Positions 1 through 5,135 of a DNA stretch of 6,363 bases are shown here, piece by piece; within the stretch, counting starts at the first letter, position 1; each line of letters starts with the position of its first letter. The position numbers were made by a program, and so were the translations under genes. Source of the stretch: an uncultured Bacteroidales bacterium (GTDB taxonomy: Bacteria > Bacteroidota > Bacteroidia > Bacteroidales > P3); contig CAMWQD010000073.1 of the NCBI GenBank assembly GCA_947176325.1, positions 1-6,363 of the forward strand, read 5' to 3'. The notes beneath the pieces were generated by a model. That model did not search any database. It had not been told where the DNA came from and saw only the letters and a list, made by a program, of their open reading frames with translations.

Positions 1-111
1 CTTCAATGGTGTGTTAAAAATCAGTCTGCAATATTATAACAAATTATTAAATAAAGAAAGCAAAACGAACTTATCGCACCACCGTTTTACGAACATCCCG
101 ACGATATGGCA

Positions 112-151
112 TAGAAATAAAAAAGCGGCCTACCTGTTTGGTAAACCGCTT
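112..151 (-). terminator. Rho-independent terminator closing the peptide/radical SAM operon
   Basis: Read on the minus strand, AAGCGG (151-146) pairs with CCGCTT (128-123). Inside it, after a 2x2 internal loop, TACC (143-140 complement) pairs with GGTA (134-131) around a 5-nt loop. A T-rich tail, TTTTTTATTT (124-115), follows the stem on the minus strand. This lies about 60 nt after the stop codon of the hydrolase gene, which suits the 3' end of the minus-strand operon. On the plus strand no T-tract follows the stem, so it should act in one direction only. I see no convincing gene in 1-212. Confidence 0.72.
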
Positions 152-212
152 AAGATGTTTGGCGGTGAGATGAATAATGAAAAATCACAAGACGAATACC
201 CAAATCGCATTG

Positions 213-1040
213 TTATCGGATTTGAGAGAACAGCCATTCTAAATTGTCGGGGGTGAAGGCTTTGTTACACGCATCCACATGGCGAAAACCGGGAAGGGGT
301 TTAAAGACGGCGTTTCCGTGCAGTGAATTTATTTCCTCCACGGTCTTTTGGCATTTTTCATGCGGATTTTCTTCGGTGCCTGCCGTACAAAGGATGGGCG
401 TTGACAGTAATCCTTCCAAGTTTTTTCCCCGATAGACACCTGAGGCTATCATGGCACCGGCAAAGAGTTGGGGATTGTCTGCGATTAGTTTCCATGTGCC
501 GGCCGCTCCCATCGAGGCGCCTAAAATGTAAATCCTTGACGAGTCGATGCCATGCAGGGCAATGTATTTATCTATAAAAGGGCGAAGGTGGCTTACAAAC
601 GGCACTTTATCTTTCAGCCTTTCCTTTTTTGCCATTAGCGGGGGATGAAAACTGAATCCGTTCCAGTGCGGTTTGGGCCTTTGAGGAACCATACCGTCCC
701 ACGATGCCGTTTTGGGGCATTGGGGAACCAGCATATAGGCCTTGAGGCCTGCGTTGTTCAGATACGTGTATATTTCTTTGACCGCAGGCATGCCGAGAGG
801 TGAAAGATTGTCGTTGCCACGTCCGCCGGCACTATGCAGGAAAATCACCAAGGCCGTAGATCCCGCACTGTCGGGGTTGATAACGGCTTCCCGATAGAAA
901 ACCTGTCGGTTGTTGACCGTATCGCAGTGCGCCGTAAAGGTTTCCAAAATCATCTGTGATACAAGTGGCCCGCGCTTTTGTGCCTGCACCATTGCACAGC
1001 AAAGCATAAGATAAAGTGATAACAGGATGGTTTTCCTCAT
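213..1040 (-). CDS. Secreted alpha/beta hydrolase (esterase/peptidase-like)
   Basis: A 275-residue predicted periplasmic or secreted serine hydrolase. Residues 1-20 form a signal peptide (MRKT, a hydrophobic core, then AMVQA-Q), best read as signal peptidase I type because no good lipobox surrounds C14/C15. The alpha/beta-hydrolase fold shows as an oxyanion-loop segment HSAGGRGNDN (69-78), like the HGAGERGNDN of COG4099/polyhydroxybutyrate-depolymerase-like esterases. It continues with the nucleophile elbow GASMG (174-178, Ser176), an acidic candidate at E223/E224 in TAGTEEN, and a probable catalytic His254 in FRHVDACNK. The ATG at 1040 is chosen because it begins the signal peptide; the reading frame extends upstream only to a TTG at 1055. 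It starts 38 nt after the nitroreductase stop and precedes a terminator, so it is probably the last gene of the operon. Substrate is unknown. It could cut or de-esterify the modified peptide, or be an unrelated passenger. Family confidence is good; a role in the pathway is inference. Confidence 0.88.
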   Translation of the reverse strand: MRKTILLSLYLMLCCAMVQAQKRGPLVSQMILETFTAHCDTVNNRQVFYREAVINPDSAGSTALVIFLHSAGGRGNDNLSPLGMPAVKEIYTYLNNAGLKAYMLVPQCPKTASWDGMVPQRPKPHWNGFSFHPPLMAKKERLKDKVPFVSHLRPFIDKYIALHGIDSSRIYILGASMGAAGTWKLIADNPQLFAGAMIASGVYRGKNLEGLLSTPILCTAGTEENPHEKCQKTVEEINSLHGNAVFKPLPGFRHVDACNKAFTPDNLEWLFSQIR

Positions 1041-1062
1041 GGCTATAGTTGACAATGAAACT

Positions 1063-1070
1063 CAAAGATA
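1063..1070 (-). promoter_or_regulatory. Possible internal -7 box ahead of the hydrolase gene
   Basis: On the minus strand TATCTTTG fits the Bacteroidetes -7 consensus TAnnTTTG and lies 22 nt before the hydrolase ATG. No TTG or TTTG element is visible at the expected distance upstream, inside the end of the nitroreductase gene. At most it would be a weak internal promoter letting the hydrolase be expressed apart from the rest of the operon; it may be chance. Confidence 0.22.
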
Positions 1071-1078
1071 ATGAAAAA

Positions 1079-1663
1079 TTAAAGAACCACTTTTACCCGT
1101 CCCTCTTTGCGGGGCTTGGCGGTGCCGGGTTCTCCGTCGGGATAGCCTAAACAGAGGCATACGCGCGCCGTGTAGTGAGGCTCTATGCCGGCTTCCTGCA
1201 TCAGCTTCTTGCCCAATTCGCTCTCGAAGGTTTCTTCGGCGCGGCTGACGTAGCAGCTTCCTATGCCCAACGACCATGCGGCCAAGGTCATGTTCACCGC
1301 CGCCGAGGTGCAGTCGTGCACGCCATAGAGCCAGTTGCGGGGCGCAAACAGGGTGATTACGGTAGGGGCACCGTAAAAGCCGCTCTTGATGGAATCGTCG
1401 TCGGCGATGCTTTTCTGCGCCTGCGAAACAAAGTGGATGCCGTCGGAATTGGCGTGTCCGAAAAACGCCCGGTTGATACGTCCGAGCCTTTCGTTGGTTT
1501 CTTTATTCTGACAGACCAGCATAACGGGCGATTGCCGTCCTCCCGCCGTGGAAGCGTAGAGTCCGGCTTGCAGAATCCATTTCAAATCATCCTCCTTAAT
1601 CTGTTCCTCCTTATAATGCCGGATGGTTCTTTTCTCCAATAAATGGCGGATTACCTCGTTCAT
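1079..1663 (-). CDS. Nitroreductase-family FMN oxidoreductase of the peptide operon
   Basis: A 194-residue cytoplasmic flavoprotein of the nitroreductase fold, usually an FMN-binding homodimer using NAD(P)H. Visible family marks are an N-terminal KRTIRHYK segment (11-18) with the FMN-phosphate arginines R12 and R15, SGFYGAPTVITLF (94-106), the helix GVHDCTSAAVNMTLAAWSLGIG (114-135), and the C-terminal CLCLGYPDG...KPRKEGRV (170-190) typical of flavin-site closure. The ATG at 1663 overlaps the radical SAM TGA as ATGA, giving a 4-bp overlap and suggesting translational coupling. The frame runs on upstream to 1777, but that part lies inside the radical SAM gene and is not needed. Nitroreductase-fold enzymes act as azoline dehydrogenases in some RiPP pathways, but there is no YcaO cyclodehydratase here to make azolines. 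A redox step on the peptide after or beside radical SAM chemistry is an inference; generic quinone or nitro reduction is the alternative. Confidence 0.9.
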   Translation of the reverse strand: MNEVIRHLLEKRTIRHYKEEQIKEDDLKWILQAGLYASTAGGRQSPVMLVCQNKETNERLGRINRAFFGHANSDGIHFVSQAQKSIADDDSIKSGFYGAPTVITLFAPRNWLYGVHDCTSAAVNMTLAAWSLGIGSCYVSRAEETFESELGKKLMQEAGIEPHYTARVCLCLGYPDGEPGTAKPRKEGRVKVVL

Positions 1664-2688
1664 CGGTTCTGTATTTCTTTCCAACATTGCGGGTCCGGCG
1701 CGTAGAAATCGTGCGTGTAGCCGTATGCCACGGCAGGGCATCCCCTGCAAAAACGCAGCAGTTCGCAACGGGAGCATTTTTCAAATTTATCGTGTTGCCG
1801 GTAGGCGTTCATCTTTTCCCCTTGATAGATGCGGTATAAGGGTTCATCAAAAAGATTTCCTATCGGGCTTTCAAACCGTCGGCAAGCCATAACGTTGCCG
1901 GTCGGCAGAATGGTTATGTGGCAGTCGCCGCAATGGCATCCATCGTAGAGAGTGTCCGCTTCCGCATCTTCGGGTATGTGGAACAATCCTTTTTCGTAGA
2001 GGAACAACGTCCAAAGATGGTCTTTGAGGTTGAATATCGTTCCGCTGTCTTTGTATTGTTCGAATTTCCGCCAGATACGTTCCAGAAAGTCCCGATACTC
2101 CAAAGGTTCGATATGGGTGCTTTTCTCGAAGGAGGTGGGGCAATAGCGCCCGAAAGCGAATATATCCACCTTGTGCGCCACCGCCAAGTCGATGATGGCG
2201 GGTATTTCGTGCAGGTTCGTGCCCGATACGGTTGTCATGACGGCGCAGCGGATTCCGGCCTTGCGGATAAGGGCGATTTTTTCTATTGTCGTATCGAAGG
2301 AGCCGGGTTTGCGGATGGCATCGTGCGTATCTCTGAGCCCGTCTATGGAGAGTTGGTATTTGTCGCAACCCTGCGCCTTGAGCCGTGTGCATACTTCATC
2401 GGTCAGATGAAACGGATTGCCCAAAATCGTAAAGGGAATATCCCGTTCCCGAAGCAATGCGAGAATATCCCAAAAGCGGTGGTGCAGAATCGGGTCGCCG
2501 CCCGTGATGTAGAAGTAGGGGAGACGGTTCATGCGGCGGCACATCTCCACACAATCCTCTATCACTTGCCGGGCTTGGGAAAAGGACATGTCCACCAATT
2601 CGGGATGCCCTTCGGCAAAGATGTAGCAATGGGCGCAACGTTGGTCGCAGCGGTCGGTGATATGCCATTGGAAAGCGAAATATTCCAT
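1660..2688 (-). CDS. Radical SAM/SPASM peptide maturase (ACGX-type system)
   Basis: A 342-residue predicted maturase that uses S-adenosylmethionine and a [4Fe-4S] cluster for radical chemistry. The SAM-cluster motif CxxxCxxC is C14-DQR-C18-AH-C21, followed by Tyr22. GGDP at 63-66 is the SAM-binding GGxP-like element, and YQLSIDGL (111-118) is a typical barrel strand. The C-terminal SPASM region, which binds auxiliary clusters, has C251, C253, C256 and C269 around ILPTGNVMAC. After these come C305-x2-C308-x5-C314-x2-C317 and a last C335. Length is normal for peptide-modifying SPASM enzymes. The start ATG at 2688 leaves 74 nt after the small Cys-rich peptide gene, and the stop overlaps the nitroreductase start. 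The peptide next door, with two CGSACGAG units, makes it the probable substrate and places this enzyme in what I recall as the 'radical SAM/SPASM, ACGX system' family. No RRE-like leader-binding domain is evident by eye. Cys- or Gly-directed chemistry such as thioether formation is possible but unproven. Confidence 0.93.
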   Translation of the reverse strand: MEYFAFQWHITDRCDQRCAHCYIFAEGHPELVDMSFSQARQVIEDCVEMCRRMNRLPYFYITGGDPILHHRFWDILALLRERDIPFTILGNPFHLTDEVCTRLKAQGCDKYQLSIDGLRDTHDAIRKPGSFDTTIEKIALIRKAGIRCAVMTTVSGTNLHEIPAIIDLAVAHKVDIFAFGRYCPTSFEKSTHIEPLEYRDFLERIWRKFEQYKDSGTIFNLKDHLWTLFLYEKGLFHIPEDAEADTLYDGCHCGDCHITILPTGNVMACRRFESPIGNLFDEPLYRIYQGEKMNAYRQHDKFEKCSRCELLRFCRGCPAVAYGYTHDFYAPDPQCWKEIQNR

Positions 2689-2705
2689 GATAGGTGGTTT
2701 TTCCC

Positions 2706-2747
2706 AAAAAGAAAACCCGACGGAAATAAGAAATCATCTCCGTCGGG
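2706..2747 (-). terminator. Intercistronic hairpin with T-tract between peptide gene and maturase gene
   Basis: On the minus strand CCCGACGGA (2747-2739) and TCCGTCGGG (2724-2716) form a perfect, GC-rich 9-bp stem with a 14-nt loop. TTTTCTTTTT (2715-2706) follows at once. This is a textbook intrinsic terminator, but it sits inside the operon, 15 nt after the peptide stop codon and 17 nt before the maturase ATG. No promoter is obvious between it and the maturase, so partial read-through is expected. That would yield abundant short peptide mRNA and less enzyme mRNA, as in many RiPP operons. Confidence 0.8.
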
Positions 2748-2762
2748 AAATCCAAGTGCAGA

Positions 2763-2942
2763 CTACTTGTCGCCGGCGCCGCAGGCCGAACCGCAGGAAC
2801 CGGGTTTGGGAGCGGGTTTGGGTTCGCCGCCGCCTGCACCGCAAGCGGAACCGCAGGGAGCGGAGCCTTGTTTGTTTTCGGCTTTGGCACAGAGGTAAGC
2901 CTGTGCGGTGTGCTTCACAGCACCGTTGTCGATACGTTTCAT
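2763..2942 (-). CDS. ACGX-repeat-type precursor peptide (predicted radical SAM substrate)
   Basis: A 59-residue peptide. Residues 1-27 are a polar leader-like segment (MKRIDNGAVKHTAQAYLCAK...) with one Cys, C18, and no hydrophobic signal peptide. Residues 30-37 and 50-57 are two identical CGSACGAG units (C30, C34; C50, C54), joined by a Lys/Pro linker (GGEPKPAPKPGS, 38-49) and ending in DK. The ATG at 2942 is chosen because the frame extends upstream only through a TTG at 2969, and the -7 box lies beyond it. As the first gene of the minus-strand operon, just ahead of a radical SAM/SPASM enzyme, it fits the class I recall as 'ACGX-repeat peptide'. No double-Gly protease site, export peptidase or transporter is visible nearby, so release and location are unknown. 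It might instead be a small Cys-rich metal-binding protein. Identification as a substrate is strong by context but not proven. Confidence 0.88.
   Translation of the reverse strand: MKRIDNGAVKHTAQAYLCAKAENKQGSAPCGSACGAGGGEPKPAPKPGSCGSACGAGDK
2772..2855 (-). repeat. Two 24-nt coding repeats for CGSACGAG inside the precursor gene
   Basis: Unit 1 is 2855-2832 and unit 2 is 2795-2772, starting 60 nt (20 codons) apart. They match at 20 of 24 bases; all four differences fall at third codon positions and are silent, so both encode CGSACGAG. The intervening 36 nt encode the Lys/Pro linker. The pattern indicates an old duplication held constant at protein level. Confidence 0.85.
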
Positions 2943-2982
2943 AAGCGTGATGTTTTTAGGGTTAAACAATAATTTTACCTCA

Positions 2983-3014
2983 CAAAAATAGCGTGCTGAA
3001 TTTTATGAATCAAG
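2983..3014 (-). promoter_or_regulatory. Predicted promoter of the peptide/radical SAM operon
   Basis: On the minus strand, TATTTTTG (2990-2983) matches the Bacteroidetes -7 consensus TAnnTTTG. CTTG (3014-3011), a near match to the -33 TTTG, lies upstream with a 20-nt spacer. Transcription would start near 2976-2978, leaving a leader of about 35 nt before the precursor ATG. The TTG alternative start at 2969 would then lie only a few bases into the message, supporting the ATG at 2942. Confidence 0.6.
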
Positions 3015-3023
3015 AACTTATAA

Positions 3024-3044
3024 TTTTGTTAGCAAATAACAAAA
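3024..3044. promoter_or_regulatory. Operator-like palindrome in the divergent control region
   Basis: TTTTGTTA (3024-3031), GCAAA, then TAACAAAA (3037-3044) is a perfect 8-bp inverted repeat with a 5-nt centre. Its 21-bp span suits a dimeric winged-helix regulator. It lies about 48-68 nt upstream of the predicted peptide-operon start, just behind the -33 box, which is a position typical of activator sites, and about 80-100 nt upstream of the regulator gene's own start. Binding by the neighbouring HxlR protein is inference; AT-rich composition makes chance palindromes more likely. Confidence 0.5.
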
Positions 3045-3112
3045 AGGTTACTTTTGATGATTTTCAGAAGTTTGAAAAAGCAAATCCGATGAAAAAAAAT
3101 TACTTTTCGGAA

Positions 3113-3120
3113 TAGGTTTG
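3113..3120 (+). promoter_or_regulatory. Predicted -7 box of the HxlR regulator gene
   Basis: TAGGTTTG matches TAnnTTTG. It is 31 nt before the ATG at 3152, so transcription would start near 3126. No TTTG is found at the usual 19-21 nt upstream, where the sequence is an A-rich run, so the promoter may be weak or need an activator. A start near 3126 would argue against the GTG at 3128 as the translation start. Confidence 0.4.
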
Positions 3121-3151
3121 CGCATATGTGAGGCATCCACTAATTTTACCG

Positions 3152-3535
3152 ATGAAAATAATCGCGGATATGAGAAAGAAAGAGCAGCGTAACGCCATTA
3201 TAGAGATATGCCCCGTGCGGAATGTGGTGGCGCGTTTCGGCAACAAGTGGGCATTGCTTGTGATTCTTGTGCTGAGCGAAAACGAGCCGATTCGATACAA
3301 TGAATTGGGACGCAAGATACCGGATATTTCTTCCCGCATATTGTCCAATACCTTACGGACTCTCGAAGCCGACGGTCTTGTAAATCGTAAATATTATCCG
3401 GAAGTGCCGCCGAGGGTGGAGTATTCGCTTACGGAAACAGGCCGCTCCCTGGTGCCTATCATCACGCAACTCACGCAGTGGGCGCAAGCCAATCTCAAGA
3501 AGATTATGGAACACCGCGCTCAAAGCGATACCTAA
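3152..3535 (+). CDS. HxlR-family winged-helix transcriptional regulator
   Basis: A 127-residue DNA-binding protein, one winged-helix domain over most of its length. It shows the HxlR signature CPVRNVVARFGNKWALLVI near residues 20-38. The recognition-helix area follows (YNELGRKIPDISSRILSNTLRTLEADGLV), then the wing (EVPPRVEYSLTETGRSLVPI) and a C-terminal dimer helix. The Cys-Pro at residues 20-21 is conserved in the family and is the redox or electrophile sensor in relatives such as YodB and HypR, so a Cys-based signal is possible. An ATG at 3170 would give a 121-residue form; the 3152 start is preferred because its extra residues (MKIIAD) look natural and it keeps a normal leader after the -7 box. 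It diverges from the peptide operon and probably controls it and itself. It could also govern the porin/imelysin genes downstream. Confidence 0.9.
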   Translation: MKIIADMRKKEQRNAIIEICPVRNVVARFGNKWALLVILVLSENEPIRYNELGRKIPDISSRILSNTLRTLEADGLVNRKYYPEVPPRVEYSLTETGRSLVPIITQLTQWAQANLKKIMEHRAQSDT

Positions 3536-3578
3536 CTATGATTAAACACGGGATGCCAAAATCACCATAGTTAGGTAT
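3528..3578. repeat. Perfect 13-bp inverted repeat spanning the HxlR stop codon
   Basis: ATACCTAACTATG (3528-3540) and CATAGTTAGGTAT (3566-3578) are exact reverse complements with a 25-nt centre. The left arm contains the TAA stop of the regulator gene. No T-tract follows either arm on either strand and the stem is AT-rich, so it is not a classical intrinsic terminator. It could be a Rho-assisted or processing hairpin at the end of the regulator mRNA, or an operator for the porin operon, since the right arm abuts the putative -33 element. Confidence 0.75.
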
Positions 3579-3608
3579 TGCCCGCCGTGGCTATACGGGT
3601 TAATCTTG
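3578..3608 (+). promoter_or_regulatory. Candidate promoter of the porin/imelysin unit
   Basis: TTG (3578-3580) as a -33 remnant, a 20-nt spacer and TAATCTTG (3601-3608), one mismatch from TAnnTTTG, resemble the element ahead of the peptide operon. Transcription would begin around 3614, about 18 nt before the porin ATG. Read-through from the regulator gene is an alternative. Confidence 0.35.
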
Positions 3609-3631
3609 CAAACGAAAAAGAAGCCCGTATA
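3592..3631. repeat. 8-bp inverted repeat abutting the porin start codon
   Basis: TATACGGG (3592-3599) and CCCGTATA (3624-3631) are exact reverse complements with a 24-nt centre; the right arm ends one base before the ATG at 3632. If transcription starts upstream of 3592, the message could fold and hide the initiation region. If it starts near 3614, only a DNA-level operator role is possible. Confidence 0.55.
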
Positions 3632-5107
3632 ATGAATTTTAAGTTGAGGTTTTTATTATTGATTGTCTTGCTGTTGCCTGCGTTTTTGCAAGCACAGACC
3701 GATGCCGTGAGCGGCGCTTCGCTGTCTGCGGACGTCCGGGAAAGGCTCAAAGCCGAGTTGAAAGCGGAATTGCTGGAGGAATTGCGCGGTGAATGGGCGG
3801 AGGTTCAAACGCCGGCTCAAGCATCGGCCGCACGAGACACATCTCGGAAAAAGAAGACGGAAGCCGTGAGCGGTCCACGCTTGCAGGTGGGGGGCTACGG
3901 GGAGGCCGTAATGACCCGCAATTTCTTTAGCGACAACTATCTGCGCTACAAGAATCCCGAATTGTATAAGAACGAACAGCATGGACGTTTCGACTTGCCG
4001 CACGTGGTGATTTGGCTCGGTTACAATTTCGGCAAAGGCTGGTCTATGGGCAGCGAGATAGAGTTTGAACACGGAGGCACGGAGAGTGCCGTTGAAATTG
4101 AGGAGGAAGAGGGGGGTGAATACGAATCGGAAATAGAACGCGGCGGCGAGGTGGCTTTGGAGCAGTTTTGGATTCAAAAGAGTTTTTCGCCGGCCTTGAA
4201 TATCCGTGCGGGGCATATCATCGTGCCGGTGGGGGCTACCAACGCGCACCACATGCCCACCGAATATTTCGGCGTGTATCGGCCGGAGGGCGAGAACACC
4301 ATTATTCCTTGCACTTGGCACGAAACCGGCATCAGTTTTTGGGGAGAAACCCGAGGCTGGCGCTACGAGATCATGTTTATTGCCGGTTTGGATGCCGACC
4401 GCTTCAACAGCAAGGGCTGGATTCACGACGGGGCAGGGAGTCCTTATGAGTTCAAGATAGGCACTTCTTATGCCGGTGCGTTCCGTATCGACAATACTTC
4501 CGTGCCCGGATTGCGCCTGTCTTTGAGCGGCTATGTCGGCAACAGCTTCAACAACACGCTCTACAATCACAGCCATTCCCGTTGGGAAAAGGTGCACGGC
4601 ACGGTGGGCATCGGCGCTTTCGATTTTGCCTATAACAACCATCATGTCATCGTCAGGGGCAACGTAACCTACGGGCATCTTTCCGATTCCAGAATGATTA
4701 CGGCCTTCAACGCCAATATGTCGGGTTCTTCGGTGTCGGCGCGTCAACCTGTGGCTTCCGATGCCTTGGCCGCAGGGTGCGAGATTGGCTACGATTTCTT
4801 CTCGCTTTCAAGCAACCTGCGCGGAATGGGGCAGAAATTCTTTCTTTTCGGGCGTTACGATTACTACGATTCCATGCTGAAAACCGCCGAGGGCGTGGCA
4901 CGGAAGACATGGTGCGGACGGCAACGGATATCTGCCGGCATCAATTATATGCCCCTCAAGAACATCGCCATCAAGGCCGAATATGCCATCGGCATCTTGA
5001 ATCCCTACACGGTTACAGGCGCCAACGGAGTTTCCGAAACGCGCCGTTACAACAACGAACCTTCAGTTTCGATAGGCATCACCTATTCGGGATTGTTCGA
5101 AAAATAA
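3632..5107 (+). CDS. Outer-membrane beta-barrel porin-like protein with N-terminal coiled coil
   Basis: A 491-residue predicted outer-membrane channel. Residues 1-21 are a signal peptide (MNFKLRF, a long hydrophobic core, AFLQA-Q). About residues 25-55 (SADVRERLKAELKAELLEELRGEW) form a charged amphipathic helix, probably a periplasmic trimerising coiled coil as in other porins. From about residue 80 (LQVGGYGEAV) the sequence alternates polar and aromatic residues in beta-strand fashion to the end (VSIGITYSGLFEK). An inner segment around 207-235 (HMPTEYFGVYRPEG...CTWHETGISFWGE) resembles the loop of phosphate-selective-porin-like proteins found beside imelysins. Residues 155-173 hold ten Glu in nineteen positions, a strongly acidic stretch likely to be a loop. 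The ATG at 3632 is chosen for its signal peptide; the frame extends only to a TTG at 3578. The gene lies 28 nt before the imelysin gene and is probably cotranscribed with it. The solute is not known; metal or organic-anion uptake is inferred. Confidence 0.85.
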   Translation: MNFKLRFLLLIVLLLPAFLQAQTDAVSGASLSADVRERLKAELKAELLEELRGEWAEVQTPAQASAARDTSRKKKTEAVSGPRLQVGGYGEAVMTRNFFSDNYLRYKNPELYKNEQHGRFDLPHVVIWLGYNFGKGWSMGSEIEFEHGGTESAVEIEEEEGGEYESEIERGGEVALEQFWIQKSFSPALNIRAGHIIVPVGATNAHHMPTEYFGVYRPEGENTIIPCTWHETGISFWGETRGWRYEIMFIAGLDADRFNSKGWIHDGAGSPYEFKIGTSYAGAFRIDNTSVPGLRLSLSGYVGNSFNNTLYNHSHSRWEKVHGTVGIGAFDFAYNNHHVIVRGNVTYGHLSDSRMITAFNANMSGSSVSARQPVASDALAAGCEIGYDFFSLSSNLRGMGQKFFLFGRYDYYDSMLKTAEGVARKTWCGRQRISAGINYMPLKNIAIKAEYAIGILNPYTVTGANGVSETRRYNNEPSVSIGITYSGLFEK

Positions 5108-5135
5108 TATGTGAATAACTAAAAATCAGATAGAA

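Noticed and set aside
11..256. Small plus-strand frame near the window start (81 codons)
   Set aside because: It begins with a non-ATG codon, runs across the operon terminator and into the hydrolase 3' end, and shows no protein-like pattern.
1664..1777. N-terminal extension of the nitroreductase to an upstream ATG
   Set aside because: The extra 38 residues lie within the radical SAM gene and precede the normal nitroreductase start; the ATGA overlap at 1660-1663 gives a family-typical length.
2772..2855. Azole/thiopeptide-type RiPP cluster
   Set aside because: The peptide has Cys and Gly and a nitroreductase is present, but there is no YcaO cyclodehydratase or lanthionine-type dehydratase in the window.
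1918..2898. Long plus-strand open frame (326 codons) opposite the radical SAM gene
   Set aside because: It is antisense to a protein with full radical SAM and SPASM motifs, covers part of the precursor gene too, and its translation resembles no family I know. It follows from the GC-rich third positions of the real genes.
2763..2942. Precursor read as a CRISPR-like or purely DNA-level repeat
   Set aside because: Only two units, no conserved spacers, and the base differences are all silent in one reading frame, which shows coding selection.
2943..2969. Nine-residue N-terminal extension of the precursor peptide from a TTG
   Set aside because: The TTG would be only a few bases from the predicted transcription start, and an ATG is available at 2942.
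3656..4747. Long minus-strand open frame (363 codons) opposite the porin gene
   Set aside because: Antisense shadow of a gene with signal peptide and beta-barrel pattern; no recognisable domain and no start context.
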